Counted from the first letter of the stretch, positions 16,696 to 25,828 are shown. The stretch is DNA of 36,171 nt from Novosphingobium sp. HII-3 (GCF_002916655.1 NZ_PPSM01000026.1:1-36171); one strand, 5' to 3'. Notes: generated from the sequence alone by a model not told the origin. Numbers and translations: made by a program.

Positions 16696-18621
16696 TTGCG
16701 TCATACACGAACACTGGCGACCCTGCTCGCCTTCTCCGCTCTCCACGCTGCGCCCGCCCGGGCGGAGGAGGATGCTGCGGACGGGAACATCATCGTCACA
16801 GCCTTCCGCACGCCTGTTGCACAGGAGCAGAACGCCTCCAGCGTCACCGTCCTGGACGAGGCGGCCATCATACAGGCACAGCCCATCGCCCTGACCGACA
16901 TCCTGTTGCGCACACCCGGCGTGAGCCTGTCCCGCAACGGCGGCTACGGCACGGCGACGTCTCTCCGGGTTCGCGGTGCCGATGCCGGACAGACCGTGAT
17001 GGTCATCGACGGGATGCGCCTTGCCGATCCATCGGCCACAAGCGGCGGGTATGGCTTCACCAACCTCTTCCTGGACGATATCGACCGCATCGAGATCCTG
17101 CGTGGCCCGCAATCCATCCTGTGGGGCAGCGATGCCATCGGCGGCGTGGTCAACGTCACCACGCGCAGACCACAGAAAGGGCTGGAAGGCAGCGCCGCCT
17201 TTGAAACCGGAACGCACGAGACCGTCTCTGCCCGGGCGGGAGTCGGCGGCACCAGTGAAGCCATCGACTGGCGCCTCGCCGGCTCCACCTTCACAACGAA
17301 CGGCATTTCAGCGCGAGCCAACGGAACCGAGGACGATGGCTACTCCCGGCAGGCGGCCAGCGGCACGGCCACCATCAGGCTGGCGCCCGGCGTAGCGCTC
17401 GACCTGCGCGGGTACTGGTCGGACGCAAGCAACGATTTTGATGCCTTTAACGGCGATTCCGCCGCCTTTGGCACGACGCAGGAGTGGTCCGGCTATGCCG
17501 GACTCAACTTCGCGCTGTTCGACGGCAAGCTCTCGAACCGGGTCGCCGTGCTCCAGACTGAAACCGACCGGCGGAACTATGACCCCGCCCGTTCCATTCG
17601 CCAGCTCACCTTCGACGCGCACGGCCGCGTCCGCCGGTGGGAATATCAAGGCACGTACCATGCAGCGGACCGGCTCGCGGTCGTATTCGGGGCTGAACGC
17701 GAAGAGCAGCGGATGACCACCGCCTCCCCCGGCAACAACACAACACCCTATGCTCTGGTCCCGCAGAAGGCGGATACCAACAGCGTCTACGGACAGGTGC
17801 GCTTCATGCCCCTGACCGGCCTGACCCTCAACGCCGGTGGGCGCTACGATCATCAATCGCGCTTTGGCGGAGACACCGTGTTCAGTGCCGGCGCCGCATT
17901 CACCCCGAACGAGGGCGCGACCATCCTGCGCGCCAGTTATGACGAGGGTTACAAGGCGCCCTCTCTTTATCAGCTGTTCAGCGACTACGGCGTAGCGGAT
18001 CTCGGGCCGGAAAAAGCGAAGGGCTGGGAGATTGCGGCCGAGCATAGCTTCGGCAACATCTTTCACGCCTCTGCCGCGTGGTTCCAGCGCAACACCGACA
18101 ATCTCATCGACTTCGCCTATTGCCCCACGAGCGGCGCGCAGCCCGATGTCTGCTTCATCCCCGGCACGACGGTGACGCGTTTCGGGTACTACGCCAATGT
18201 AAAGGAAAGCCGCGCCCAAGGGCTCGAACTCACCGGGTCCGCACGCTGGCGCGTGCTGTTCCTCGACGGCAACTACAGCTGGATCAAGGCCGAAGACCGC
18301 AGCGACGATGCTGCCTTCCAGGGCCGCCAGCTCGCCCGCGTGCCGCGCCACCTCGCCAACGTGGAAGGCGGCATCGATCTGCCTTCCGGTCTCCGGGCAA
18401 GCGTGGCGGCGCGCTACTCGGGACGCAGCTTCAACAGCGCCAGCAGCACCGAGGTTCTTGAGGATTATTGGCTCGTGGACCTTCGCGCCCAGTGGCATGT
18501 GGCCGAAGCGTTGACCCTTCAGGCACGCGTCGAGAACGTCGGCGACAAGGACTATCAGACGGTCAGCGGTTATTCGTCGCTGGGCCGGACGGTCTATGTC
18601 GGCCTGCGGAGCCGCTTCTGA
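16696..18621 (+). CDS. btuB: BtuB-like TonB-dependent cobalamin receptor
   Basis: 641 residues from a TTG start at 16696. The TTG was chosen because AAGGGA lies just upstream and a clean signal peptide begins there (RHTRTLATLLAFSALHAAPA, cleavage near ARA|EED); the open frame to a GTG at 16609 would put 29 unhydrophobic residues before it. A TonB-box-like NIIVTAFRTP is followed by the plug domain (LRVRGADAGQTVMVIDGMRL, IEILRGPQSILWGSDAIGGVVNV) and a 22-strand barrel ending in YVGLRSRF with terminal Phe. Placement directly after a cobalamin riboswitch and before cob genes supports corrinoid import across the outer membrane. No BtuFCD ABC importer is in the window. Confidence 0.93.
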   Translation: MRHTRTLATLLAFSALHAAPARAEEDAADGNIIVTAFRTPVAQEQNASSVTVLDEAAIIQAQPIALTDILLRTPGVSLSRNGGYGTATSLRVRGADAGQTVMVIDGMRLADPSATSGGYGFTNLFLDDIDRIEILRGPQSILWGSDAIGGVVNVTTRRPQKGLEGSAAFETGTHETVSARAGVGGTSEAIDWRLAGSTFTTNGISARANGTEDDGYSRQAASGTATIRLAPGVALDLRGYWSDASNDFDAFNGDSAAFGTTQEWSGYAGLNFALFDGKLSNRVAVLQTETDRRNYDPARSIRQLTFDAHGRVRRWEYQGTYHAADRLAVVFGAEREEQRMTTASPGNNTTPYALVPQKADTNSVYGQVRFMPLTGLTLNAGGRYDHQSRFGGDTVFSAGAAFTPNEGATILRASYDEGYKAPSLYQLFSDYGVADLGPEKAKGWEIAAEHSFGNIFHASAAWFQRNTDNLIDFAYCPTSGAQPDVCFIPGTTVTRFGYYANVKESRAQGLELTGSARWRVLFLDGNYSWIKAEDRSDDAAFQGRQLARVPRHLANVEGGIDLPSGLRASVAARYSGRSFNSASSTEVLEDYWLVDLRAQWHVAEALTLQARVENVGDKDYQTVSGYSSLGRTVYVGLRSRF

Positions 18622-19028
18622 TGCTGCGCCCCGTGGCAAGCGGGCCTGCAGTAGTCGTCTGCTCCACCTGCCGCGTTTCTACCGAGGCGCGGGAGGATGC
18701 GAACGGAAAGCGCGGCGGCGCCCTGCTTGCCGACGCCCTGCGCGCGGTGCAGGAGGAGGAGCCTGCCTTGCGCGAGGTGGCCGTGCAGGAAATGCCCTGC
18801 CTCTTCGCCTGCTCGCGCCATTGCACCGTGCAAATACGCGAGGCCGGCAAGATCGGCTATGTCCTCGGCGATTTCACGCCGGATCGCGAGGCGGCGCGGG
18901 CCATCCTCACTTATGCGTCGCGCTATGCCCGCAGCGAGGAAGGCGTCGTGCGGTATGCCGATTGGCCGGACGGAGTGAAAGGCCACTTCATCGTCCGCAC
19001 ACCGCCTGAAGGCCATGTCTGCACATGA
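18621..19028 (+). CDS. DUF1636 cysteine-rich putative metal-binding protein
   Basis: 135 residues; its ATG overlaps the btuB stop (TGATG) and its stop overlaps the cobT start (ATGA). Cysteines lie at 14 and 17 (CSTC) and at 60, 64 and 68 (CLFACSRHC), with one more at 134. This resembles thioredoxin-like [2Fe-2S] ferredoxin or metal-binding proteins, which is how DUF1636 is described. Its location inside a riboswitch-controlled B12 operon suggests a role in cobalt handling or corrinoid redox chemistry, such as reduction before adenosylation, but no function is established as far as I know. It is soluble, with no signal peptide. Confidence 0.85.
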   Translation: MLRPVASGPAVVVCSTCRVSTEAREDANGKRGGALLADALRAVQEEEPALREVAVQEMPCLFACSRHCTVQIREAGKIGYVLGDFTPDREAARAILTYASRYARSEEGVVRYADWPDGVKGHFIVRTPPEGHVCT

Positions 19029-20038
19029 TCCGCTTCGCCGACCGCGTCTCGCTCCTGGCCGCCCTCGATAACCTTCCGGCCCCCTGCGCGGTCTCCACCG
19101 GAGCCGCAAGGGCACGGCAGGCCGAATTGACCAAGCCGCCAGGATCGCTGGGCAGGCTTGAGGATATCGCCGTATTCATGGCCGGCTGGCAGGGCGCGGC
19201 CGTACCCCGCCTCCATCATGTGCGCGGCGCGGTTTTCGCGGGCAACCACGGCATCGCGCAGCAAGGCGTCAGCGCCTTTCCGCCAGAAGTCACGCGGCAG
19301 ATGGTCGACAACTTCATGGCGGGCGGCGCAGCGATCAACGTGCTGGCACGCTGCTGCGAGGCGCAACTGTCGATCGTTCCGCTCGACCTCGATCGGCCGA
19401 CCGGCGATATCGCGCAGGAGCCAGCCATGTCTGACGCGGAATGCCTCAAAGCGCTTAACGCCGGCGCCGCCGTGCTCACTCCCGAAACCCAACTCCTGTT
19501 CGTGGGCGAGATGGGCATCGGCAACACCACACCGGCGGCAGCGTTGGCTGCCGCAGCGTTCGGCGGCGACGGCAACCAGTGGTGCGGATACGGCACCGGC
19601 GTCGGCCCCGATGGGCTCGCCCGCAAGATCAAGGCCGTCGACCGGGCGCTCGCGCTACACCATGAACACTGCACCGACCCGTTCGAAACGCTTCGTCGGC
19701 TCGGCGGCCGCGAAATCGCCGCCATGGCAGGGGCCATTCTCGCCGCGAGACTACACCGGATACCCGTATTGCTCGACGGCTTCATCGCCAGCGCCGCCAT
19801 CGCCCCGTTCACGGCACGGCAGCCGCGCTTCGCGGACCATTGCATCGCCGCGCACTGTTCGGCCGAGGCCGCGCACCAGATCCTGCTGGAGCGGCTCGGC
19901 CTGCAGCCGCTGTTGCGCCTCGGGTTGCGGCTCGGAGAAGGTAGCGGCGCCGCGCTGGCAGTGCCCATCATACGCGCGGCGATCGCAACACACGGCGCCA
20001 TGGCCACGTTCGCCGAAGCAAAGGTGGCAAGAAGCTGA
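19025..20038 (+). CDS. cobT: CobT, nicotinate-nucleotide--dimethylbenzimidazole phosphoribosyltransferase
   Basis: 337 residues. Family motifs include LTKPPGSLGRLED (35-47), FAGNHGIAQQGVSAFP (71-86), GEMGIGNTTPAAA (161-173) and, near the end, LGEGSGAA, whose Glu305 corresponds to the catalytic base. It makes alpha-ribazole 5'-phosphate from nicotinate mononucleotide and the lower-ligand base. It overlaps both neighbours by 1-4 bases. No bluB for DMB synthesis is in the window, so the base may be made elsewhere or imported. Confidence 0.95.
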   Translation: MIRFADRVSLLAALDNLPAPCAVSTGAARARQAELTKPPGSLGRLEDIAVFMAGWQGAAVPRLHHVRGAVFAGNHGIAQQGVSAFPPEVTRQMVDNFMAGGAAINVLARCCEAQLSIVPLDLDRPTGDIAQEPAMSDAECLKALNAGAAVLTPETQLLFVGEMGIGNTTPAAALAAAAFGGDGNQWCGYGTGVGPDGLARKIKAVDRALALHHEHCTDPFETLRRLGGREIAAMAGAILAARLHRIPVLLDGFIASAAIAPFTARQPRFADHCIAAHCSAEAAHQILLERLGLQPLLRLGLRLGEGSGAALAVPIIRAAIATHGAMATFAEAKVARS

Positions 20039-20607
20039 TGACCGACCGGGTCGTCCACCTCCTCAGGCATAGCCCGCCGGTACGCCCGGGATTGCTGCTC
20101 GGCCACACCGATGCACCTGCGCTCACTCCCGATTGCCCCCGGGCGCTGGCGCAGGCCCGTAAGCTGCCGCTGAGAGCCATCGTCTCGTCCGACCTCCGCC
20201 GCGCGGCAGATCAGGCCGCCGGCCTGGCTTGCCACCTCGACCTGCCGCTGACGCTCTCTGCCGACTGGCGGGAGCTGGACTTCGGGGATTGGGATGGGAA
20301 AGCGCCGAATGACGTGGATCGCAGCGCTCTCGCTCGCTTCTGGGACGATCCGGAGGCAAACGCACCGCCGGGCGGCGAACGCTGGTCGCGGCTGCGCCAG
20401 CGGGTACGCCGGGCACTGGCCGCGCTTGAGCCAGAGAGCCTCGTCGTCACGCATGCAGGCGCTATGCGGGCGGCGGTCGCCACCTTGACGGGCCTGGATC
20501 ACCGTGGCGTCTGGGCTTTCGACCTTCCCTACGGCGGCCTGTTGAGCCTGAGGATATGGCCCGACCATAGCGGGCAGGTAACCGGGCTCTCCGGAGGATA
20601 TCCGTGA
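20038..20607 (+). CDS. Histidine phosphatase, probable alpha-ribazole phosphatase
   Basis: 189 residues. Phosphoglycerate-mutase-like fold with catalytic His11 in LLRHSPP (the usual glycine after RH is serine here), acid residue near ELDFGDWDG (Glu79) and second His139 in VVTHAGAMRA. Between cobT and cobS, it most likely removes the 5'-phosphate of alpha-ribazole phosphate (or of adenosylcobalamin phosphate), the CobC role of Salmonella. The start ATG overlaps the cobT stop (TGATG). The name cobC is left off because it clashes with the decarboxylase two genes on. Confidence 0.85.
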   Translation: MTDRVVHLLRHSPPVRPGLLLGHTDAPALTPDCPRALAQARKLPLRAIVSSDLRRAADQAAGLACHLDLPLTLSADWRELDFGDWDGKAPNDVDRSALARFWDDPEANAPPGGERWSRLRQRVRRALAALEPESLVVTHAGAMRAAVATLTGLDHRGVWAFDLPYGGLLSLRIWPDHSGQVTGLSGGYP

Positions 20608-21314
20608 AGTCCCTGGTTCTCGCCATTCAGTTCATGACCCGCCTCCCGCTTCCAAAGGTGCGGGCAGAAGCACGGCACATGGCAGCCGCCATTCGCTGGT
20701 TCCCCGTCGCCGGGCTCGTGGTGTCGGCGGCGATAGCGGCAGCGGCCTGGCTGGGGCTGCAACGCGATCCGTGGATCGCTGCGCTTCTCGCTCTTCTTGC
20801 CTGGGTCTGGATGACCGGGGCGCTTCATCTCGACGGTCTCGGTGATATCGCCGACGCTGCGGGTGCGGGTCACGCGGACCCCGGCCGCCTTTCAGCGGTG
20901 CTCGCCGATCCGCATATCGGCAGCTTCGGCGTGGCCGCGATCGCGCTCCAGCTCATCAGCAAGCTCGTGCTGCTGCGCTTCGCCGTCGAGGCGCCTCTGA
21001 CGATCCTCGCGGCGATACCCGTGATGGCGCGGGTGGGACCACTGCTCTGGGCGATCTGCCTGCCGCCCCTGCACCAGGGCATCGGCACCACCTTCGGCCG
21101 GGGCGCCAACACCAGCGCGGCGGCGGCATGGGCGGTCGTGCTCTGTATCGCATCCTGTGTTCTTCAGCCCGCCTTGCTCTTTGCTTTGCCCGCCTTTGCT
21201 TTCTGGGGCCTGTGGCTGCGCCAGCGCATCGGCGGCCTGTCGGGCGATGGGCACGGCGCCGGGATTGAGGTGGTGGAAACGGCACTGCTCGCAGCCCTGG
21301 TGTTCAGCCAGTGA
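20604..21314 (+). CDS. cobS: CobS, adenosylcobinamide-GDP ribazoletransferase
   Basis: 236 residues starting with GTG that overlaps the previous stop (GTGA). It is an integral membrane protein with the signature ALHLDGLGDIADA (Asp77-Asp81 region) and several hydrophobic helices. It joins adenosylcobinamide-GDP with alpha-ribazole (or its phosphate) to complete the nucleotide loop of cobalamin at the inner membrane. Confidence 0.95.
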   Translation: MKSLVLAIQFMTRLPLPKVRAEARHMAAAIRWFPVAGLVVSAAIAAAAWLGLQRDPWIAALLALLAWVWMTGALHLDGLGDIADAAGAGHADPGRLSAVLADPHIGSFGVAAIALQLISKLVLLRFAVEAPLTILAAIPVMARVGPLLWAICLPPLHQGIGTTFGRGANTSAAAAWAVVLCIASCVLQPALLFALPAFAFWGLWLRQRIGGLSGDGHGAGIEVVETALLAALVFSQ

Positions 21315-22288
21315 CCGGGTCGCATACGCATCACGGTGGGCGGATGAGCGACGCCTGCGCCCGCTTCGGCGGAGAGCGAGCCGACTGGCTCGACCTTTCG
21401 ACGGGCATCAACCCACGACCCTGGACACCGCCGGAAGCCATGGCGATCGACTGGCATGCCCTCCCGGATCCGGCAGGCCTTGCCCACCTCGAACGCATTG
21501 CCGCCGCCACCTTCGATGTGGATCCTCGGTTGTGCATGGCGGTTCCCGGAAGCGAGGCGGGTCTGCGCGCACTCAGCAGCGTCTTGCGGCTATCCGGCGT
21601 TCACCAGCCGCTGTGCTATGGCACGCACGCCGAAGCCTTCCCGAGCAGCCCCGGGTCGTCGGAGGCCTCCGTCCGGATCGTGGGCAACCCGAACAACCCT
21701 GACGGCGCCATCACCGCGCGCGAGGCTCTGCTCGACGCTCTGGACCGTCAGGAAGCCTTGGGCGGCTGGCTGCTTGTGGACGAGGCCTTTGCCGACTGCT
21801 CCCCGCAGTGGAGCATCGCCGATCAGGTCGCCGAAGACCGTCGCCTGATCGTGACGCGATCCTTCGGCAAGTTCTTCGGCCTTGCCGGTGTCCGCCTGGG
21901 CTTCGTGCTGGCCCCGCCCTATCTGCTGCGACAGCTGAGGCGGGTGCATGGTGAATGGCCGGTCTGCTCGGCGGCGCTGGCCTTCGGCGCCGCAGCCTAT
22001 GGTGATGCCGCCTGGATCGCCGCGACCCGAGCCGAGTTGCCGAAACGCGCGAGCCAACTCGACACAGTCCTGCAACGCCACGGGCTGCGTCCGCAAGGTG
22101 CCTGCCCGCTGTTCCGCCTCGTCACCTCCAACGACGCGCAGTCCCTGTTCGAGGCGCTGGCACGGCAGCACATCCTCACGCGGCCGTTCGCGAAACATCC
22201 CCGGCTTTTGCGGTTCGGGCTCCCGGCGAACGATACCGCGCTCCAACGCTTTGACGCAGCCCTGGCCCGTGCAGGTATCGATGGCTGA
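21311..22288 (+). CDS. cobC: CobC/CobD-type threonine-phosphate decarboxylase
   Basis: 325 residues, fold-type I PLP enzyme. GTG start overlapping the cobS stop; this start keeps the conserved N-terminal HHGG motif, while a later ATG at 21344 would lose it. Motifs: LSTGINPRPW (29-38), GNPNNPDG (125-132), VDEAF (156-160) and Schiff-base Lys187 in SFGKFFGLAGVRLGF. It yields (R)-1-amino-2-propanol phosphate for the linker of the nucleotide loop. It is called cobC in the Pseudomonas denitrificans scheme and cobD in Salmonella. The threonine kinase PduX is not in the window. Confidence 0.9.
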   Translation: MTGSHTHHGGRMSDACARFGGERADWLDLSTGINPRPWTPPEAMAIDWHALPDPAGLAHLERIAAATFDVDPRLCMAVPGSEAGLRALSSVLRLSGVHQPLCYGTHAEAFPSSPGSSEASVRIVGNPNNPDGAITAREALLDALDRQEALGGWLLVDEAFADCSPQWSIADQVAEDRRLIVTRSFGKFFGLAGVRLGFVLAPPYLLRQLRRVHGEWPVCSAALAFGAAAYGDAAWIAATRAELPKRASQLDTVLQRHGLRPQGACPLFRLVTSNDAQSLFEALARQHILTRPFAKHPRLLRFGLPANDTALQRFDAALARAGIDG

Positions 22289-23216
22289 ACCGATAGCCCT
22301 GGCTGCCCTTGCGCTGGACGCTGTTTTTGGCTGGCCCGAGCGCCTCTACCGTGTCGTTGGCCACCCGGTCGGCCTCTTCGCGCGCGTGATCCGCACCTGC
22401 GAGCGTCAGTGGAACCGGAGCAACAGGTCCTTCGCTCGTCGGCGACTGCTTGGGGCTGTCACCCTCGCCCTGCTCGTCGCCCTGAGCGGAGGAGTCGCCC
22501 TGCTGCTCGAAGGTGCGATCCGGGCCCTGGCGGGGCCATGGGCTTGGCCCTTCGTCGCGGTCGCGGCGTGGCCTGCCCTCGCCCAGCGCAGTCTGCTCGA
22601 CCATTATCAACCCGTCGCCGCGGCGCTATCCCGCGCTGATCTGCCGGGAGCGCGGAGCGCGGTCAGCCGGATCGTCGGTCGCGACACCGCCGAACTCGAC
22701 GAAGGCGGCATTGCGCGGGCCGCCATCGAAAGCCTTTCGGAAAGCTTTTGCGACGGCGTCATCGCACCGCTTTTCTGGCTGCTCGTCTGCGGTCTGCCGG
22801 GCGCCTGGGCGTACAAGGCCATCAACACTGCCGACAGCCTCATTGGCCACCCGGAAGAGCCGCTGCGCGCCTTCGGCTGGGCAAGCGCCCGTTGCGACGA
22901 CCTCGCAAATCTTGCCCCCGCGCGGCTATCCGCAGTGCTGATCTGCCTTGCCGGTGCAGGCGGCTGGCGCGTACTCCGGCAGGATCATGGCAAGCATGCC
23001 TCTCCCAATTCCGGGTGGCCGGAAGCCGCCATGGCCGGTGCTCTCGGGGTGCGGCTCGCCGGGCCGGTCCGTTACGATGGAATGACGGCCGCAAAGCCGT
23101 GGATCGGCCAGGGCGGTGCGCCTCGGGTTAAGGACATGCGGAGGGCGCGGGCGATTTTCCTGCGCGCCTGTTTGCTGGCATGGCTGGGTGCGGGAGGCGT
23201 GGAATGGCTGCTGTGA
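22281..23216 (+). CDS. cobD: CbiB/CobD, adenosylcobinamide-phosphate synthase
   Basis: 311 residues, integral membrane protein. Family features include [15 protein letters not shown] near the start, [37 protein letters not shown] and the C-terminal VRYDG....P.IG block. It attaches the aminopropanol (phosphate) arm to adenosylcobyric acid. The start ATG at 22281 lies 8 bases inside the end of cobC. It works directly with the decarboxylase encoded just upstream. Confidence 0.93.
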   Translation: MAEPIALAALALDAVFGWPERLYRVVGHPVGLFARVIRTCERQWNRSNRSFARRRLLGAVTLALLVALSGGVALLLEGAIRALAGPWAWPFVAVAAWPALAQRSLLDHYQPVAAALSRADLPGARSAVSRIVGRDTAELDEGGIARAAIESLSESFCDGVIAPLFWLLVCGLPGAWAYKAINTADSLIGHPEEPLRAFGWASARCDDLANLAPARLSAVLICLAGAGGWRVLRQDHGKHASPNSGWPEAAMAGALGVRLAGPVRYDGMTAAKPWIGQGGAPRVKDMRRARAIFLRACLLAWLGAGGVEWLL

Positions 23217-24661
23217 TGCTACAGGGAACCGGCTCGGATGTCGGCAAGTCGGTGCTGGTGGCGGGGCTCTGCCGCGCTCTTGCCAACCGTGGCTTGCGCG
23301 TGCTTCCGTTCAAGCCGCAGAACATGTCGAACAACGCCGCTGTGACGGTCGACGGCGGTGAAATTGGCCGCGCGCAGGAACTGCAGGCGCTGGCAGCACG
23401 CGTCGAGCCGCATACCGATATGAACCCGGTGCTGCTCAAGCCGCAGGCGGACCGCACATCCCAGCTCGTGGTACATGGCCGCGTGCGGGGGACGCTGGGC
23501 TCCTCCAACTTTCGCGAACAGCGGCGGCGCCTCCTTCCCGACGTGCTGCAAAGCTGGAAGCGCCTGCGGGGGCGCTGCGATATTGTGGTGGTCGAAGGAG
23601 CCGGGTCCCCGGCCGAGATCAACCTGCGCGAGGGCGACATCGCGAACATGGGGTTCGCCCGGGCCGCCGGCGTGCCCGTGGCGCTGGTGGGGGATATCGA
23701 CCGCGGCGGCGTGATCGCTTCCCTTGTCGGCACGCGAGCGGTGATCTCGCCGGAAGACGCGGCAATGGTGCGCGGCTTCATCGTCAACAAATTCCGCGGA
23801 GATCCCGCCCTCTTCGCCGACGGGTACGCGGCGATCGAGGAGCGGACGGGATGGCGCGGTTTCGGGCTGATACCATGGCTCCCGGCGGTCGCACGTCTCC
23901 CGAGCGAGGATGCGGTGGTGCTGGAGCAGCACCGCGCCCGCGATCGTGGCCGGGTCCTCGTTGCCTGCCCGATGCTGCCCCGCATCGCCAACTTCGACGA
24001 TCTCGATCCCCTGAAAGCCGAACCCGAGGTCGAACTGGCGATGATTGCGCCGGGGACGCCGCTGCCGGCGGAGGCGGGACTGATCGTCATTCCCGGCTCC
24101 AAGGCGACCATCGCCGACATGGCTTTCATGCGGGCGCAGGGGTGGGACATAGACATTCTCGCCCATCATCGTCGGGGCGGCATGATCCTGGGCATCTGCG
24201 GCGGCTATCAAATGCTCGGCCGCACAATTCATGACCCTCTCGGAATTGAGGGCCCCTCAAGCCTTGCAGACGGCCTCGGACTTCTCGACGCGGAGACCGT
24301 GCTGAGTGAGCACAAGGTGCTGGGGACTGTGTCGGGCACGGCGCTCGACCAGCCCTTCCAGGGCTACGAGATGCACATGGGCACCAGCCGCCGCGCGGAA
24401 GGCGCGCGGCCCTTTGCCGTGCTGGAGAACGGTCGGTGCGACGGCATGATATCCGCCGACGGGAAGGTGATGGGCACGTACTGCCACGGCCTGCTCGCCT
24501 CGGGCCCGTTACGTCAGGCACTTCTGCGCCGGATCGGGGCGCGGGGCAGTGCCACGGATCACCGTCATGTGGTGGAAACCGCGCTTGAAGAACTGAGCAC
24601 CGACCTCGAACGGTTCATGGACATAGACGGCCTTCTGACCGTCGCCCGGGAAAACACATGA
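23204..24661 (+). CDS. cobQ: CobQ, adenosylcobyric acid synthase (glutamine-hydrolysing)
   Basis: 485 residues. The ATG at 23204 is preceded by GGGAGG and overlaps the cobD stop by 13 bases. The N-terminal dethiobiotin-synthetase-like domain shows [11 protein letters not shown] and [12 protein letters not shown]; a C-terminal class I glutamine amidotransferase domain has nucleophile Cys332 in [10 protein letters not shown] and GTYCHGLL near the end. It amidates the b, d, e and g carboxylates of the corrin ring. Its presence without earlier ring genes suggests the cell may use imported, incompletely amidated corrinoids, or that the upstream genes lie elsewhere in the genome. Confidence 0.95.
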   Translation: MAAVMLQGTGSDVGKSVLVAGLCRALANRGLRVLPFKPQNMSNNAAVTVDGGEIGRAQELQALAARVEPHTDMNPVLLKPQADRTSQLVVHGRVRGTLGSSNFREQRRRLLPDVLQSWKRLRGRCDIVVVEGAGSPAEINLREGDIANMGFARAAGVPVALVGDIDRGGVIASLVGTRAVISPEDAAMVRGFIVNKFRGDPALFADGYAAIEERTGWRGFGLIPWLPAVARLPSEDAVVLEQHRARDRGRVLVACPMLPRIANFDDLDPLKAEPEVELAMIAPGTPLPAEAGLIVIPGSKATIADMAFMRAQGWDIDILAHHRRGGMILGICGGYQMLGRTIHDPLGIEGPSSLADGLGLLDAETVLSEHKVLGTVSGTALDQPFQGYEMHMGTSRRAEGARPFAVLENGRCDGMISADGKVMGTYCHGLLASGPLRQALLRRIGARGSATDHRHVVETALEELSTDLERFMDIDGLLTVARENT

Positions 24662-25167
24662 CCAGGTCCCTGCTGGTGATCGGCGGAGCCCGGTCAGGAA
24701 AGAGCCGCTACGCGCAGACGTGGGTCGAGGGTGTCGACGGGGCTCTTGCCTTCATAGCCACGGCCGCGCCGGGCGACGCCGAAATGCGCGACCGCATCGC
24801 GCGGCACCGCGCCGATCGGGGTGCCCGCTGGACCGCCTTTGAGGCCCCGATCGATCTTCCCGCCACGATCCGCACGGCCGGAGCGGGTGCCGCAGCCATC
24901 CTCGTCGACTGTGTGACGCTCTGGCTGTCCAACCTCATGCTGCGCGAGCACGACCTTGAAGCGGCCGCAGCCGCGCTCATGGACGCGATAGACGCTTGCC
25001 GGGTGCCGATTGCGCTGGTTTCAAACGAGGTCGGCAGCGGCATCGTGCCGATGTCCGAACTCGGGCGGCGGTTCCGCGATGAAGCGGGGCTGCTCAATCA
25101 GCGGCTGGCGCAAACGGTGGACGAAGTGGTACTGGTGGCAGCGGGCCTTCCGCTCACGTTGAAATAG
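24658..25167 (+). CDS. cobU: CobU/CobP, adenosylcobinamide kinase / GTP guanylyltransferase
   Basis: 169 residues. P-loop GGARSGKS (9-16) at the N-terminus; [13 protein letters not shown] carries the histidine region that is guanylylated in this family; [11 protein letters not shown] is a typical later motif. It phosphorylates adenosylcobinamide and activates it as the GDP derivative, giving the substrate of CobS. The ATG overlaps the cobQ stop (ATGA). It is the last gene of the B12 operon. Length is normal. Confidence 0.95.
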   Translation: MTRSLLVIGGARSGKSRYAQTWVEGVDGALAFIATAAPGDAEMRDRIARHRADRGARWTAFEAPIDLPATIRTAGAGAAAILVDCVTLWLSNLMLREHDLEAAAAALMDAIDACRVPIALVSNEVGSGIVPMSELGRRFRDEAGLLNQRLAQTVDEVVLVAAGLPLTLK

Positions 25168-25185
25168 CGGGTCGCAATGCGCCCA

Positions 25186-25208
25186 AGGCCGCATCCGTTC
25201 CGCGGCCT
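25186..25208 (+). terminator. Stem-loop after the B12 operon
   Basis: AGGCCGC / GCGGCCT with a 9-base loop, about 20 bases after the cobU stop. There is no T-run after the stem, so this is only a candidate terminator. Confidence 0.4.
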
Positions 25209-25306
25209 GCCCCTCGCTGTCGCCAAGCCGTACACAGATTGCGGTTGCTAGAACCGCATCCGGTGAAGGGCTGCGAGACACGCGGCGCAGGCCTTCTCCT
25301 TGTGGT

Positions 25307-25615
25307 TCAGTCGGTATGATCGGTCGCGAAAGCGAGATTTTCGGCCGGGCCAAGCTTTGCCTCGCCCGAGAAGATCGAATTTAGACGTTCGCAGATATCC
25401 TGACGAAACTCGGCCCGTCTTATCGGCCGCGGCGCGGTCAGGGCGATCTCGTCCGCTATGGCATCCTTGATCCTCGATACGGCATCATCCTCCAGCACGC
25501 CCGCCGCGTTGAGCTCCTTGCACAATTGCACCAAACCCGCAGCGGTCGCGTGCGCGCGCAGGCCCACGTTCTTCAGGTCGTAGTGCATTGCCGAGCGTTC
25601 CATCCGGCTGGTCAT
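25307..25615 (-). CDS. Conserved-looking hypothetical protein, 102 aa
   Basis: Not recognised. The ATG at 25615 has a strong AGGAGG site 5 bases upstream; an ATG at 25678 would add 21 residues without such a site. The product looks soluble and helical, with an N-terminal stretch MTSRMERSAMHYDLKNVGLR, a middle acidic helix (LEDDAVSRIKDAIADEI) and no signal peptide. It converges with the end of the B12 operon and is divergent from the small exported protein. The good ribosome site and the stop-free, GC-typical frame support a real gene. Confidence 0.6.
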   Translation of the reverse strand: MTSRMERSAMHYDLKNVGLRAHATAAGLVQLCKELNAAGVLEDDAVSRIKDAIADEIALTAPRPIRRAEFRQDICERLNSIFSGEAKLGPAENLAFATDHTD

Positions 25616-25803
25616 TCTGTCCTCCTCTCGTTCTATTCTTACGGAACGCATGAGCAGCGCTTTGGTCTCTCGAAACAAGATGTTGTTCGCGATGCGGCGC
25701 GATCTGCAAGGATGGAGGGGGCCTGTCGAACCTTGGAGAACTCGGCATTCCGGCGGGACCGTGCGACCGGGCTGCGGGGTCGCGCGCGTGTCAGCGGATC
25801 ACG

Positions 25804-25828
25804 GGAACCGCTTGCCTGTTCGACGGTT
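25804..25828 (+). promoter_or_regulatory. Candidate EcfG-type general-stress promoter
   Basis: GGAAC at 25804-25808 and GTT at 25826-25828 are separated by 17 bases, matching the alphaproteobacterial EcfG (general stress sigma) pattern GGAAC-N16/17-GTT. Transcription would begin near 25835, about 30 bases before the start codon of the small exported protein. The match is short, so chance cannot be excluded. Confidence 0.45.

Noticed and set aside
19216..20568. 450-aa minus-strand open frame over cobT and the phosphatase
   Set aside because: Both plus-strand genes have full family motifs and overlap like operon members; the minus frame is Ser/Arg/Ala-rich noise.
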